Under the pieces are notes generated by a model. That model worked only from the letters and a program-made list of their open reading frames with translations. It was not told the DNA's origin and ran no database searches. From Microbacterium sp. SMR1 (lineage in GTDB: Bacteria > Actinomycetota > Actinomycetes > Actinomycetales > Microbacteriaceae): 64,000 nucleotides of DNA. The position numbers were made by a program, and so were the translations under genes. The stretch lies in contig NZ_QMBN01000001.1 in assembly GCF_003289625.1 (NCBI RefSeq), positions 496,001 through 560,000 of the forward strand. The letters run 5' to 3'. Shown here one piece after another: positions 53,728 to 64,000 of the stretch (its first letter is position 1; each line of letters starts with the position of its first letter).

Positions 53728-55434
53728 ATGTCCGACAGCTCCGAGACCATCGACATCAAGCCCCGCAGTCGTGCCGTCACCGACGGCATCGAAGCCACGA
53801 CCTCCCGAGGCATGCTCCGTGCCGTCGGAATGGGCGACGAGGACTGGGACAAGCCCCAGATCGGCATCGCCTCGAGCTGGAACGAGATCACCCCCTGCAA
53901 CCTGAGCCTCGACCGGCTCGCGCAGGGTGCCAAGGAAGGCGTCCACTCGGGCGGCGGCTACCCGCTGCAGTTCGGCACCATCTCGGTCTCGGACGGCATC
54001 TCGATGGGCCACGAGGGCATGCACTTCTCCCTCGTGTCGCGCGAGGTCATCGCCGACTCGGTCGAGGCCGTCATCATGGCCGAACGCCTCGACGGCACGG
54101 TCCTGCTCGCCGGCTGCGACAAGTCGATCCCCGGCATGATGATGGCGAGCGCGCGCCTCGGCCTGTCGAGCGTCTTCCTGTACGCCGGCTCGACGATGCC
54201 GGGCTGGGTCAAGCTGAGCGACGGCACCGAGAAGGACGTGACGATCATCGACTCGTTCGAGGGTGTCGGCGCGTGCCGTGCCGGAAAGATGAGCGAGGCG
54301 GACCTCAAGCGCATCGAGTGCGCGATCGTCCCGGGGGAGGGTGCCTGCGGCGGGATGTACACCGCCAACACGATGGCCTCCGTCGGCGAGGCCCTCGGCC
54401 TCAGCCTGCCGGGCTCCGCCGCGCCGCCGTCGGCCGACCGCCGTCGCGACTACTACGCCCACCGCTCGGGCGAGGCCGTCGTCAACCTCCTGCGTCAGGG
54501 CATCACGACGAAGGACATCCTGACGAAGGAGGCGTTCGAGAACGCGATCGCCCTCGTCATGGCCCTCGGCGGCTCGACCAACGCCGTCCTCCACCTCCTC
54601 GCGATCGCCCGCGAGGCGGAGGTCGACCTGAGCCTGCACGACTTCAACCGCATCGGCGACAAGACGCCGCACGTCGCGGACATGAAGCCCTTCGGCCAGT
54701 ACGTCATGAACGACGTCGACCGGCACGGCGGCATCCCCGTCGTCATGAAGGCCATGCTCGACGAGGGGCTGCTGCACGGCGACGCTCTGACCGTGACCGG
54801 AAAGACTCTCGCCGAGAACCTCCGCGACCTCGACCCGGAGCCGATCGACGGCAAGGTCATCCACACGTTCGACAACCCGATCCACGCCAGCGGCGGCATC
54901 ACGATCCTGCACGGGTCGCTCGCCCCCGAGGGCGCCGTCGTCAAGACCGCAGGCTTCGACGCCGCGGTGTTCGAGGGGCCCGCGCGTGTGTTCGAGCGCG
55001 AGCGCGCGGCGATGGATGCCGTGGCGAACGGTGAGATCGAGCCGGGCTCGGTCATCGTCATCCGCTACGAAGGCCCGAAGGGTGGACCGGGCATGCGCGA
55101 GATGCTCGCCATCACCGCCGCCATCAAGGGCGCCGGGCTCGGAAAAGATGTACTACTCTTGACGGACGGACGATTCTCAGGCGGCACAACCGGCCTGTGC
55201 ATCGGCCACATAGCACCCGAAGCGGTGGACGCAGGTCCCATCGCATTCGTGCGCGATGGTGATCTGATACGGGTCGATATCGCGGCTCGCTCCCTCGACC
55301 TACTCGTCGACGAGGCTGAGCTGAACGCCCGCCGTGACGGCTGGGCCCCTCTTCCCCCGCGCTATACCCGTGGCGTTCTGGCCAAGTACTCCAAGCTCGT
55401 GCGCTCCGCCGCGGAGGGCGCGACCACCGGCTGA
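53728..55434 (+). CDS. ilvD: Dihydroxy-acid dehydratase
   Basis: 568 residues. Converts dihydroxy-isovalerate and -methylvalerate to 2-keto acids in valine and isoleucine synthesis, using an Fe-S cluster. The three cluster cysteines lie in '[10 protein letters not shown]', '[12 protein letters not shown]' and '[14 protein letters not shown]'. The last fifth of the gene (from about 55135) switches to codons rare elsewhere in the window. It heads ilvD-ilvB-ilvN-ilvC; no leader peptide attenuator was seen. Confidence 0.95.
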   Translation: MSDSSETIDIKPRSRAVTDGIEATTSRGMLRAVGMGDEDWDKPQIGIASSWNEITPCNLSLDRLAQGAKEGVHSGGGYPLQFGTISVSDGISMGHEGMHFSLVSREVIADSVEAVIMAERLDGTVLLAGCDKSIPGMMMASARLGLSSVFLYAGSTMPGWVKLSDGTEKDVTIIDSFEGVGACRAGKMSEADLKRIECAIVPGEGACGGMYTANTMASVGEALGLSLPGSAAPPSADRRRDYYAHRSGEAVVNLLRQGITTKDILTKEAFENAIALVMALGGSTNAVLHLLAIAREAEVDLSLHDFNRIGDKTPHVADMKPFGQYVMNDVDRHGGIPVVMKAMLDEGLLHGDALTVTGKTLAENLRDLDPEPIDGKVIHTFDNPIHASGGITILHGSLAPEGAVVKTAGFDAAVFEGPARVFERERAAMDAVANGEIEPGSVIVIRYEGPKGGPGMREMLAITAAIKGAGLGKDVLLLTDGRFSGGTTGLCIGHIAPEAVDAGPIAFVRDGDLIRVDIAARSLDLLVDEAELNARRDGWAPLPPRYTRGVLAKYSKLVRSAAEGATTG

Positions 55435-55480
55435 CTTCGGCTCCGACATCGTCTCCTCTTCTCCAGCGAGGTTCATCACC

Positions 55481-57283
55481 ATGTCCACCGACATCTCCGC
55501 GGCCATTCCCCGGCCGCCGTCCCGCACACCCTCGGCACCCGTGATCACGGGAGCAGAGGCCGTTGTCCGATCGCTCGACAATCTCGGCGTCACCGAGGTT
55601 TTCGGGCTCCCGGGCGGCGCGATCATGCCCGTCTACGACCCGCTCATGGACGACGAGGCGGTGCGCCACATCCTCGTCCGTCACGAGCAGGGTGCAGGGC
55701 ACGCGGCCGAGGGCTACGCCGCGGCATCCGGCCGGGTCGGCGTCGCGATCGCCACCTCGGGCCCGGGCGCGACCAACCTCGTGACGGCGATCGCCGACGC
55801 CTACATGGACTCCGTCCCGCTCGTCTGCATCACCGGGCAGGTGTTCTCGACCCTCATGGGCACGGATGCCTTCCAGGAAGCCGACATCGTCGGCATCACG
55901 ATGCCGATCACGAAGCACTCGTTCCTCGTGAAGACCGCCGAGGAGATCCCCGGCGCGATCGCCGCGGCGTTCGAGATCGCCGGCACCGGCCGCCCCGGCC
56001 CGGTTCTCGTGGACATCACGAAGGACGCTCAGCAGAACAGCGCGCCGTTCGTCTGGCCGCCGAAGATCGACCTTCCGGGATATCGTCCGGTGACCAAGGC
56101 GCACGGCAAGCAGATCCAGGCGGCTGCGCAGCTTCTCGCCGAGTCGCACAAGCCCGTGCTGTACGTGGGGGGCGGTGTCATCCGCGGCGGCGCATCCGAC
56201 GAGCTGCTGACGCTCGCGGAGGCGACCGGCGCACCCGTGGTCACGACGCTCATGGCACGCGGCGCCTTTCCCGACTCGCACCCGCAGCACCTCGGCATGC
56301 CGGGCATGCACGGCACGGTGCCCGCGGTGCTCGCGCTGCAGGAGTCCGATCTGATCGTCGCCCTCGGTGCGCGCTTCGACGACCGTGTGACCGGCAAGGC
56401 GTCGTTGTTCGCGCCGCACGCCAAGGTCGTGCACGTCGACATCGATCCGGCCGAGATCTCGAAGATCCGCTTTGCCGACGTCCCGATCGTGGGCGATGTG
56501 CGCGACGTGCTGGTCGACCTCGAGTCGGCCTTCCGCGGCGTCATCGGCGACGGCAAGCCCGACACGACCGAGTGGTGGGCCTACCTCGACGGGCTGCGCG
56601 AGGAGTTCCCGCTCGGTTACGCCCCGACGACCGACGGGCTGCTGTCGCCGCAGCACGTGATCCAGCGGATCGGCGAGCTCACAGGCCCCGAGGGCGTCTA
56701 CGCCTCGGGCGTCGGCCAGCACCAGATGTGGGCCGCACAGTTCATCAAGTACGAGCGCCCCAACTCATGGCTCAACTCCGGCGGCGCCGGCACGATGGGC
56801 TACGCGGTGCCCGCTGCCATGGGTGCGAAGGTCGCTCAGCCGGAGCGCGTCGTCTGGGCGATCGACGGCGACGGCTGCTTCCAGATGACGAACCAGGAAC
56901 TCGCGACCTGCGTCATCAACCAGATCCCGATCAAGGTCGCGATCATCAACAACTCGTCGCTGGGCATGGTGCGGCAGTGGCAGACGCTGTTCTTCGACGG
57001 CCGTCACTCGAACACCGACCTGAACACCGGCCACGGAACGGCGCGCGTCCCCGATTTCGTCAAGCTCGGCGAAGCGTACGGCTGCCTCGCCATCCGGGTC
57101 GAGACCGAGGACCAGATCGACGATGCCATCAAGCTCGCCCTCGAGACGAACGATCGCCCCGTCGTGATCGACTTCGTCGTGAGCGCAGACGCGATGGTGT
57201 GGCCGATGGTCCCGCAGGGTGTGAGCAACAGCTACATCCAGTACGCCCGCGAGCACGCGCCCGCATTCGACGAGGAGGCCTGA
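55481..57283 (+). CDS. ilvB: Acetolactate synthase large subunit
   Basis: 600 residues from the ATG at 55481. A thiamine-diphosphate enzyme: '[14 protein letters not shown]', the catalytic Glu in '[15 protein letters not shown]', and the ThDP/Mg motif '[14 protein letters not shown]...NN' at the C-terminal domain. Makes acetolactate or acetohydroxybutyrate. The 46 bp after ilvD holds no clear promoter. GAGGAGG at its 3' end serves ilvN. Confidence 0.95.
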   Translation: MSTDISAAIPRPPSRTPSAPVITGAEAVVRSLDNLGVTEVFGLPGGAIMPVYDPLMDDEAVRHILVRHEQGAGHAAEGYAAASGRVGVAIATSGPGATNLVTAIADAYMDSVPLVCITGQVFSTLMGTDAFQEADIVGITMPITKHSFLVKTAEEIPGAIAAAFEIAGTGRPGPVLVDITKDAQQNSAPFVWPPKIDLPGYRPVTKAHGKQIQAAAQLLAESHKPVLYVGGGVIRGGASDELLTLAEATGAPVVTTLMARGAFPDSHPQHLGMPGMHGTVPAVLALQESDLIVALGARFDDRVTGKASLFAPHAKVVHVDIDPAEISKIRFADVPIVGDVRDVLVDLESAFRGVIGDGKPDTTEWWAYLDGLREEFPLGYAPTTDGLLSPQHVIQRIGELTGPEGVYASGVGQHQMWAAQFIKYERPNSWLNSGGAGTMGYAVPAAMGAKVAQPERVVWAIDGDGCFQMTNQELATCVINQIPIKVAIINNSSLGMVRQWQTLFFDGRHSNTDLNTGHGTARVPDFVKLGEAYGCLAIRVETEDQIDDAIKLALETNDRPVVIDFVVSADAMVWPMVPQGVSNSYIQYAREHAPAFDEEA

Positions 57284-57284
57284 G

Positions 57285-57794
57285 ATGTCGCGCCACGTGC
57301 TGAGCCTCCTGGTGGAGGACAAGCCGGGTCTGCTGACCCGTGTCGCCGGGCTGTTCGCCCGACGCGGCTTCAACATCGAGTCGCTCGCCGTCGGCGTCAC
57401 CGAGGTGCCGGGGCTCTCGCGCATCACGGTCGTCGTCGATGTCGAGGAGTTGCCGCTCGAGCAGGTGACCAAGCAGCTGAACAAGCTCGTGAACGTCATC
57501 AAGATCGTCGAGCTCGACTTCTCGTCGTCGGTGCAGCGCGAGCACATCCTCATCAAGGTGCGGGCCGACAACCAGACCCGCTCGAACGTGATCGAGGTCG
57601 CGAACCTGTTCCGCGCCGCGATCGTCGACTACGCCCCCGACGCGCTGGTGGTCGAGGTGACCGGAGACCGCGGCAAGATCGACGCGATCCTCCGCGCCTT
57701 CGAGCCCTTCGGCATCAAGGAGCTGGCCCAGTCCGGCCTGCTCGCCATCGGGCGCGGCGGCAAGAGCATCACCGAGCGCGTTCTGCGCGGCTGA
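57285..57794 (+). CDS. ilvN: Acetolactate synthase small regulatory subunit
   Basis: 169 residues, starting one base after the ilvB stop. N-terminal ACT domain ('LSLLVEDKPGLLTRVAGLFARRGFNIES' region) that binds valine for feedback inhibition, and a C-terminal ALS_ss domain ('GDRGKIDAILRAFEPFGIKELAQSG'). Confidence 0.95.
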   Translation: MSRHVLSLLVEDKPGLLTRVAGLFARRGFNIESLAVGVTEVPGLSRITVVVDVEELPLEQVTKQLNKLVNVIKIVELDFSSSVQREHILIKVRADNQTRSNVIEVANLFRAAIVDYAPDALVVEVTGDRGKIDAILRAFEPFGIKELAQSGLLAIGRGGKSITERVLRG

Positions 57795-58856
<1,062 letters not shown>

Positions 58857-58926
58857 CCCGTCACGAGCGGCACCGTCCGCTCCGCGACCCTCGGCGGCAC
58901 CCCGTCGAGCCCGGCCTCGTGCCACG

Positions 58927-58955
58927 GAAGCCCGGTCCCCATCAGGGGCCGGGCT
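58927..58955 (+). terminator. Terminator of the ilv operon
   Basis: AGCCCGGTCCCC with GGGGCCGGGCT (one-base bulge) and an ATCA loop, followed by TTT; it lies 70 bp beyond the ilvC stop. Confidence 0.7.
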
Positions 58956-58984
58956 TTCGGCGTGCCCCCACAGTCGTGACCTTT

Positions 58985-58990
58985 TACGAT
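58985..58990 (+). promoter_or_regulatory. -10 element, leaderless start at 58997
   Basis: TACGAT followed by 6 nt and the ATG at 58997. Confidence 0.55.
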
Positions 58991-58996
58991 GGATGC

Positions 58997-59719
58997 ATGC
59001 CCGTCCGTAAGAAGCAGTTCGCTCGCGCGCGCCTGGGGGCGGTGTGCGTCGCAGCTTCTGTGATCGCGGGGGCGATCACCGCACCGTCCGCCTGGTCGGT
59101 CACCGCCGATGAGATCGAGGTCGTCCCGCGATCGGACGCCCCGGTTGCGCCCGTGATCCCGGATGAGGAATCGGACGAGGGCGTCCCGACGCCCGCGCCG
59201 GGTGAGACCGAGACGCCGTCGCCGGCGCCGACCAGCGAACCGTCGCCGACGGATGGCGAGCCGACTCCGGCGCCGACCACGAGTCCGGCACCGAGCCCGT
59301 CCTCTCCGGTGGACCCCTCGCCGACGGTACCCGTCGAGCAGCCGCCCGCGCCGACGCCGCCGCGCATCGAGACCGACGCCCAGGTCGAGCTGCGCGCTTC
59401 TACTGCTATCCGACTCGGCGCCTTGCTGCGGCTCGCGCCGCGTGGCACCGACATGGCAACGCCCACCCCCGAACCGAGCGACGCGGTCCACATCGACGGC
59501 GGTCCTGACGTGGGCGGGTCGGCGCAGCTCGGCGCTTCCGTTCCCGCTGAAGACCCGACGGGGCGGACCGACGCGGTCCGAGTCGGATCGTTGCACGACG
59601 GGTCGGGCGAGGAACTCACGCGACCCGTCGTCTGGGCGCCGTGGGCCGGAGCGCTCGCTCTGGCCGGCGCCGGTGTCGCGATTCTGGTACTGCGCGGCGG
59701 TCGTCAGATCGGTCGCTGA
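58997..59719 (+). CDS. Secreted Pro/Thr/Ser-rich protein with C-terminal membrane anchor
   Basis: 240 residues. N-terminal signal peptide (about 1-35, ending near 'SAWSVTADE'), a long Pro/Thr/Ser/Glu linker (60-125), a short non-repetitive region, and a C-terminal hydrophobic helix ('WAPWAGALALAGAGVAILVL') before RGGRQIGR. No sortase motif is seen. The design is that of a wall-spanning surface protein, function unknown. Confidence 0.65.
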   Translation: MPVRKKQFARARLGAVCVAASVIAGAITAPSAWSVTADEIEVVPRSDAPVAPVIPDEESDEGVPTPAPGETETPSPAPTSEPSPTDGEPTPAPTTSPAPSPSSPVDPSPTVPVEQPPAPTPPRIETDAQVELRASTAIRLGALLRLAPRGTDMATPTPEPSDAVHIDGGPDVGGSAQLGASVPAEDPTGRTDAVRVGSLHDGSGEELTRPVVWAPWAGALALAGAGVAILVLRGGRQIGR

Positions 59720-59764
59720 TCGGCGCGGCACGGCGCCGCGCCCGTGCCGGCCGTGGTCGCGCGG

Positions 59765-59770
59765 TACTCT
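59765..59770 (+). promoter_or_regulatory. -10 element, leaderless start at 59777
   Basis: TACTCT followed by 6 nt and the GTG at 59777. Confidence 0.55.
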
Positions 59771-59776
59771 GAGCAG

Positions 59777-60244
59777 GTGACGAGCCGCGATGACGACGCC
59801 CTGAGCTGGGCGGGGGACGACGATCCGACACTCGTGTCCGCGGCCACGGGTCAGCCCACGCCGGAGGCGTCCGGCCCTAGGGAGAACGATTCCACGGAGA
59901 CGGTGTCCGACCTGCCTGACGAGTCGGCGGAGCACCCCTCGTCCGAGGGCCTGAGCAGCGCTGCTCTCATCTCGCTCGGTGTGCTCGGCGGAATCTACCT
60001 GCTGTACTCGGTCGGCTGGTTCGTCGGCGGCATGCGCGTCCACAACCTGAGCGGACTGCTCGGGATCGAGACGGCCGTCACCATCCCGGTGCTCGTGCTC
60101 GCCGTCGCCGCGCCGGCGATCTGGTTCACGGCCGCCTACGTCCTCACTCGGAGTTCGCGCGCGTGGGTTCGATTCGCCTGGCTCGGCGCGGGAGCGCTGC
60201 TTCTCGTTCCGTGGCCCTTCGCGACGCTCGGGGCGGTGAGCTGA
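59777..60244 (+). CDS. Membrane protein of unknown function
   Basis: 155 residues from the GTG at 59777. About 55 acidic, hydrophilic residues precede three hydrophobic helices. Annotated variously as hypothetical in actinobacteria; nothing identifies a function. Its stop shares one base with the next start (TGATG). Confidence 0.6.
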   Translation: MTSRDDDALSWAGDDDPTLVSAATGQPTPEASGPRENDSTETVSDLPDESAEHPSSEGLSSAALISLGVLGGIYLLYSVGWFVGGMRVHNLSGLLGIETAVTIPVLVLAVAAPAIWFTAAYVLTRSSRAWVRFAWLGAGALLLVPWPFATLGAVS

Positions 60245-60573
60245 TGGTGTCGAACGAAGCGCAGCCGTTACGGAAGGCGCCCCCGGTCTGGCGGGTGGCG
60301 ACTGTCGCGGGCGCGTTCGGTCTGTTCTACGCGTATGCGGTCTGGGCGGCGGTCCCGCTCCTCTTCGCGCCCTCTCCGGCACGCACCGCTGTCGGGTGGG
60401 TGGCCGTCGTCGCCGCGGTCGTGATGCCGATCGTGATCTTCGCCGGGGCTTTCGCGCTCGGTTGGCGCCGGCCGTCCTGGGCGTTCGCGCTCATTCTGCT
60501 GGGCGGCCTCGGGCTTGCATCCGTGTTCTTCCTCAACGTCATCTCGTTCGCGCTCACCTCCGGTGCGGTCTGA
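60244..60573 (+). CDS. Membrane protein of unknown function
   Basis: 109 residues with three transmembrane helices. Translationally coupled to the preceding membrane protein, with which it may form a complex. No family recognised. Confidence 0.6.
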   Translation: MVSNEAQPLRKAPPVWRVATVAGAFGLFYAYAVWAAVPLLFAPSPARTAVGWVAVVAAVVMPIVIFAGAFALGWRRPSWAFALILLGGLGLASVFFLNVISFALTSGAV

Positions 60574-60703
60574 CCCGGCGGAACGTCACACGGTCCTGGG
60601 TGTCGCCGACGCCGCGCTAGGCTGAGACGACCCGCCGCACCGCCGTCGGCTGTCGTGGCGACCACCCGTTCCGCGCTTCTGCGCATGCTCCAGAGGATCG
60701 TCC

Positions 60704-62308
60704 GTGCCCCAGCCCGTCGTGCTCATCGCCGAAGAACTCTCGCCCGCCACGATCGATGCCCTCGGTCCTGATTTCGAGATCCGATCCGTCGACGGCGCCG
60801 ACCGTGCCGCGCTGCTGCCGGCTCTCGCCGACGCGCATGCTGTGCTGATCCGATCGGCGACCAAGATGGATGCCGAGGCGATCGCTGCCGCGCCCTCGCT
60901 GAAGGTCATCGCTCGCGCGGGCGTCGGACTCGACAACGTCGACATCAAGGCCGCAACTGCTGCCGGTGTGATGGTGGTCAACGCTCCGACATCCAACATC
61001 ATCTCCGCGGCCGAGCTCACCGTCGGCCACATCCTCAGCCTTGCGCGCCACATTCCCGCGGCTCACGCGTCGCTCGCGACCGGTGCGTGGAAGCGCTCGT
61101 CCTTCACCGGAACCGAGCTGTTCGAGAAGACCGTGGGCATCATCGGCCTCGGCCGTATCGGTGCGCTGATCGCTGCGCGACTGCAGGCATTCGACGTCAA
61201 CGTCGTGGCATACGACCCCTACGTCACTCCCACCCGTGCACAGCAGCTCGGCGTGACGCTGTTGAGCCTCGACGACCTGCTCGCGCAGAGCGATTTCGTC
61301 ACGATCCACATGCCCAAGACGCCTGAGACGACCGGCATGATCGGCGCCGAGCAGTTCGCGCGCATGAAGAAGTCCGCCTACGTCGTCAACGTCGCTCGCG
61401 GCGGCCTGATCGACGAGGAGGCCCTCTACACCGCTCTCACGACCGGCGAGATCGCCGGGGCGGGGCTCGACGTGTTCACGAGCGAGCCGCCGAAGGAGGA
61501 CGGCACGGCGTACCCGCTGCTCTCTCTGCCGAACGTCGTCGTCACGCCGCACCTCGGCGCGTCGACCGATGAGGCTCAGGAGAAGGCGGGCGTCTCGGTC
61601 GCGAAGTCGGTCAAGCTCGCTCTCGAGGGCGACCTCGTGCCCGATGCCGTCAACGTCGCCGGGGGTGTCATCGACCCCTTCGTCCGCCCCGGCATCGCGC
61701 TCGTCGAGCAGCTCGGCCAGATCTTCACGGGTCTTGCGCCCAGCGCACTGACGAGCCTCGACATCGAGGTCCGCGGCGAGCTGGCCGCCTACGACGTGAG
61801 CGTGTACCGTCTCGCCGCACTGAAGGGCATCTTCACCAATATCGTCAGCGAGAACGTCTCGTACGTGAACGCACCGCTCTTCGCCGAGCAGCGCGGCATC
61901 GAGACTCGTCTCATCGTCGAGGCCGACAGCCCGCTCTACCGCAACATCACCATTCTCCGGGGCACCCTCTCCGACGGGTCGGTCCTGACGGTCGAGGGCA
62001 CTCTCGCCGGAACGCGGATGGTTCCGAAGGTGGTCGGTATCAACGGTTACGAGGTCGAGGTGCCGATCGAGCGTCACCACGTCGTCATGCGCTACGCCGA
62101 CCGGCCCGGCATCGTCGCGATCTACGGCCAGAAGCTGGGGGAGGCGGGCATCAACATCGCCGGTCTGCAGGTCGCGCGGCCGGACGCCTCGGGCCGCGCG
62201 CTCTCGGTACTCACGGTCGATTCGCCGGTGCCCGACCACCTTCTCGACGAGATGCGCGAGGCCGTGGCCGCAGACCTGTTCCGCCAGATCGAGCTGACCG
62301 AGGTCTGA
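60704..62308 (+). CDS. serA: D-3-phosphoglycerate dehydrogenase
   Basis: 534 residues, GTG at 60704 with AGAGGA at 60692-60697 and a TAGGCT -10 at 60618-60623. First step of serine synthesis. The NAD loop 'GIIGLGRIGALIAARL', catalytic Arg ('NVARGGLIDEEAL'), Glu and His ('VVTPHLGAST') are present. Residues about 310-450 are the allosteric substrate-binding insert and 455-534 the C-terminal ACT domain, giving the long mycobacterial-type SerA. Confidence 0.95.
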   Translation: MPQPVVLIAEELSPATIDALGPDFEIRSVDGADRAALLPALADAHAVLIRSATKMDAEAIAAAPSLKVIARAGVGLDNVDIKAATAAGVMVVNAPTSNIISAAELTVGHILSLARHIPAAHASLATGAWKRSSFTGTELFEKTVGIIGLGRIGALIAARLQAFDVNVVAYDPYVTPTRAQQLGVTLLSLDDLLAQSDFVTIHMPKTPETTGMIGAEQFARMKKSAYVVNVARGGLIDEEALYTALTTGEIAGAGLDVFTSEPPKEDGTAYPLLSLPNVVVTPHLGASTDEAQEKAGVSVAKSVKLALEGDLVPDAVNVAGGVIDPFVRPGIALVEQLGQIFTGLAPSALTSLDIEVRGELAAYDVSVYRLAALKGIFTNIVSENVSYVNAPLFAEQRGIETRLIVEADSPLYRNITILRGTLSDGSVLTVEGTLAGTRMVPKVVGINGYEVEVPIERHHVVMRYADRPGIVAIYGQKLGEAGINIAGLQVARPDASGRALSVLTVDSPVPDHLLDEMREAVAADLFRQIELTEV

Positions 62309-62318
62309 GTGCTCGATT

Positions 62319-62350
62319 CGATGCCCGGGGCGAATTCGTCCCGGGCATCG
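62319..62350. terminator. Bidirectional terminator between serA and the TetR gene
   Basis: 11-bp perfect stem (62319-62329 with 62340-62350) around a loop containing GAATTC; it occupies the 43-bp gap between two convergent stops. Confidence 0.7.
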
Positions 62351-62351
62351 G

Positions 62352-62897
62352 TCATGGTCGAGCGACGCTGAGCACCAGCCGGATGAGTGCGTCGAAGTCT
62401 TCGCCCTGGGGGAGGGGACCCACGACAGCGCCCGCCCCCAGCGCGTTGTTGAAGTAGAGGCCGTCGCCGACCAGAAGCACGAGCTGCAGCGCCGTCTCGT
62501 CGCGCGTGTGCTCGCGGAGCGCCTCTTCCCACAGGGTGCGGACGTCGCGCAGCGCGGCGCTCGCAGCGGGGTGACCGCTCTGAGCCAGACGGGAACCGGC
62601 CAAGAGCGCGCGATCGAGCGCGCTGTCCTCCATCACCGAAGTGCGGAGATAGGCCGCGACGATCCCCTCGGGATGCTGCGCCATGTCGTCGACGTCGAGA
62701 CGCGCGAGCTCCATCATCCGCTCCAGGAGGGCCGTCTCGAGCGCCTCCTTCGAGGCGTAGTGGTACAGCAGTCCTCCCTTCGAGACCCCGGCTGCGGCGG
62801 CGACGGCGTCCATCGTGGCGCCCCGGGCTCCGTCGGAGATCAGCAGATTCTCGTACGCGTCGAGCACGCTCTCGCGTGCGCGTGGGGGACGACTCAT
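62352..62897 (-). CDS. TetR-family transcriptional regulator
   Basis: 181 residues. The N-terminal helix-turn-helix reads 'GATMDAVAAAAGVSKGGLLYHYASKEAL' region (residues 25-53); the rest is a ligand-binding helical domain of the TetR_C type. Divergent from an MFS efflux gene 63 bp away, so it probably represses that gene and itself. GAGAGGA upstream serves as ribosome binding site. Confidence 0.88.
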   Translation of the reverse strand: MSRPPRARESVLDAYENLLISDGARGATMDAVAAAAGVSKGGLLYHYASKEALETALLERMMELARLDVDDMAQHPEGIVAAYLRTSVMEDSALDRALLAGSRLAQSGHPAASAALRDVRTLWEEALREHTRDETALQLVLLVGDGLYFNNALGAGAVVGPLPQGEDFDALIRLVLSVARP

Positions 62898-62934
62898 GTC
62901 CTCAATCCTCTCGCGTCTCGGCGTTCGGTCCTGT

Positions 62935-62957
62935 TACTATACCGGCTGGACGGTGAA
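62935..62957 (+). promoter_or_regulatory. Promoter and putative TetR operator of the MFS efflux gene
   Basis: TACTAT at 62935-62940 is a likely -10. An imperfect dyad TATACCG-N6-CGGTGAA (62938-62957; 5 of 7 paired positions) overlaps it and the predicted transcription start. Confidence 0.4.
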
Positions 62958-62960
62958 CTA

Positions 62961-64000
62961 ATGACGTTGACAGAAGAGATCGCAATCGCAGACGGCCAGG
63001 GCCGACGGGTCGGCTGGCGGGGGTGGGCCGCGCTCGGCGTGCTGATGCTGCCGGTGCTGCTCGTATCGGTGGATAACACGGTGCTGAGCTTCGCGCTGCC
63101 CGAGATCGCACGAGCCCTGAGCCCCACCAGCGCGCAACAGCTCTGGATCATCGACGTGTATCCGCTCATCCTCGCGGGACTCCTCGTGACGATGGGGTCG
63201 CTCGGCGATCGCTTCGGTCGGCGCCGGATGCTGCTGGTCGGCGCGACCGGGTTCGCAACGGTCTCCGCCCTGGCGGCTTTCGCGCCCAACGCCGAGATGC
63301 TGATCGCGGCGAGGGCGGCGATGGGCGTGTTCGGCGCCATGCTGATGCCGTCGACGCTGTCGCTGCTGCGAAGCATCTTCACCGACCGGGACCAGCGCCG
63401 GCTCGCCATCGCGGTCTGGGCCTCGATGTTCTCGGCGGGCGCCGCGCTCGGTCCGATCGTCGGCGGCGTGCTGCTCGAGCACTTCAGCTGGGGGTCGGTG
63501 TTCCTCATGGCGGTACCGGTACTCGTGCCGCTGCTCCTGCTCGCGCCCTTCCTCGTTCCCGAGAGCCGCGATCCGCGGCCGGGGCGCATCGATCCGATCA
63601 GCATCGCCCTGTCGATGCTGACGATGGTGCCGATCGTCTACGCCATCAAGGACTTCGCGGTGAAGGGGTGGGGCATCACCCCGCCGGTGCTGTTCGCGCT
63701 CGGACTGGTGTTCGGCTGGCTGTTCGTGCGGCGCCAGCTTCGCGTGAACGAGCCGATGCTCGATATGCGGCTGTTCTCCCGCGGCACCTTCAGCGGTGCG
63801 CTGCTGGTCAACCTCCTGAGCGTCGTGGCCCTCGTCGGGTTCCTGTACTTCGTGACGCAGCATCTGCAGCTGATCGTCGGTCTCTCGCCGCTGCAGGCCG
63901 GGCTGGCCCTGGTTCCGGGGCTCGTCATGATGATCGTCGCCGGGTTGGGAGTCGTGCCCATCTCGCGCCGGGTCTCACCGCGGATCGTCGTGCCCGCGGC
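62961..64000 (+). CDS. DHA2-family MFS drug-efflux transporter, 5' part
   Basis: ATG at 62961; the frame is open to the window end (about 346 residues seen). 'VDNTVLSFALPEIARALSPTSAQQLWIIDVYPLILAG' (region 33-70) and 'LGDRFGRRRMLLVGA' are the EmrB/QacA motifs, with Asp in helix 1 at 'SVDNTVL'. Fourteen-helix proton antiporters of this kind export lipophilic cations and dyes. Control by the divergent TetR protein is likely. Confidence 0.88.
   Translation, partial: MTLTEEIAIADGQGRRVGWRGWAALGVLMLPVLLVSVDNTVLSFALPEIARALSPTSAQQLWIIDVYPLILAGLLVTMGSLGDRFGRRRMLLVGATGFATVSALAAFAPNAEMLIAARAAMGVFGAMLMPSTLSLLRSIFTDRDQRRLAIAVWASMFSAGAALGPIVGGVLLEHFSWGSVFLMAVPVLVPLLLLAPFLVPESRDPRPGRIDPISIALSMLTMVPIVYAIKDFAVKGWGITPPVLFALGLVFGWLFVRRQLRVNEPMLDMRLFSRGTFSGALLVNLLSVVALVGFLYFVTQHLQLIVGLSPLQAGLALVPGLVMMIVAGLGVVPISRRVSPRIVVPA

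Noticed and set aside
55435..55480. Attenuator leader peptide for ilvB
   Set aside because: Only 46 bp separate ilvD and ilvB, with no Leu/Val/Ile-rich short frame or terminator hairpin.

Overview
The window is high-GC (roughly 70% by eye) and almost fully coding. It looks like a chromosomal segment of an actinobacterium, most likely Microbacteriaceae and probably Microbacterium. The grounds are the gene content: a DUF3039 zinc-ribbon protein, an SCO4848-like membrane protein, the LigD/Ku pair, a DUF222 (13E12-type) HNH endonuclease, FtsEX-SmpB-tmRNA order and a tmRNA tag ending TDFALAA. Many genes also have a TANNNT -10 hexamer six or seven bases before the start codon, the layout of leaderless mRNAs. 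No insertion sequence, prophage, CRISPR array or replication origin was seen.

Layout. 1-3.1 kb: MarR fragment, initiator tRNA-Met, membrane protein, and a convergent omega-amidase-like/aminotransferase pair. 3.2-4.7 kb: HtrA-type protease. 4.7-11.7 kb: a cell-wall glycopolymer cluster with three CDP-glycerol glycerophosphotransferase-like enzymes, a family 2 glycosyltransferase and a nucleotidyltransferase, interrupted by two membrane-associated genes. 11.9-15 kb: ABC exporter whose ATPase carries a long Pro-Glu repeat. 15-19 kb: DUF3039, pncB, murI, rph, rdgB. 19-22.5 kb: divergent ligD and ku (NHEJ). 22.5-24.4 kb: DedA, tRNA-Leu, FNT channel.

24.4-27.6 kb holds a core-type methionine synthase (MesD family), its DUF1852 partner (MesX family) and a divergent LysR regulator with a near-perfect LysR-type site over its own promoter. 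27.7-32.1 kb is a Tad pilus operon (tadA-B-C, pilin, TadE-like genes). 32.2-41 kb is the most unusual block: a GAF-SpoIIE phosphatase faces a minus-strand operon of MFS transporter, GH114 lipoprotein, cellulose-synthase-like GT2, STAS anti-anti-sigma protein, RsbW-like kinase and a secreted GH26-like domain fused to an OpgC acyltransferase. I read it as a surface polysaccharide system controlled by partner switching rather than by c-di-GMP.

41-46 kb: prfB, ftsE, ftsX, smpB, a SIMPL-domain protein and ssrA (tmRNA). 46-48.2 kb: small membrane protein, SnoaL/NTF2-like protein, lipoprotein, hisN-like phosphatase, tRNA-Lys. 48.2-49.8 kb: HNH endonuclease with a LexA-type box over its start codon. 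49.9-53.7 kb: thiolase, otsA-otsB (trehalose). 53.7-62.3 kb: ilvD-ilvB-ilvN-ilvC, three small membrane or secreted proteins, serA. The window ends in a divergent TetR regulator and a truncated MFS drug-efflux gene.

Functions are assigned by reading translated motifs without database searches. Start codons are chosen from ribosome binding sites, -10 spacing, overlaps and family length.
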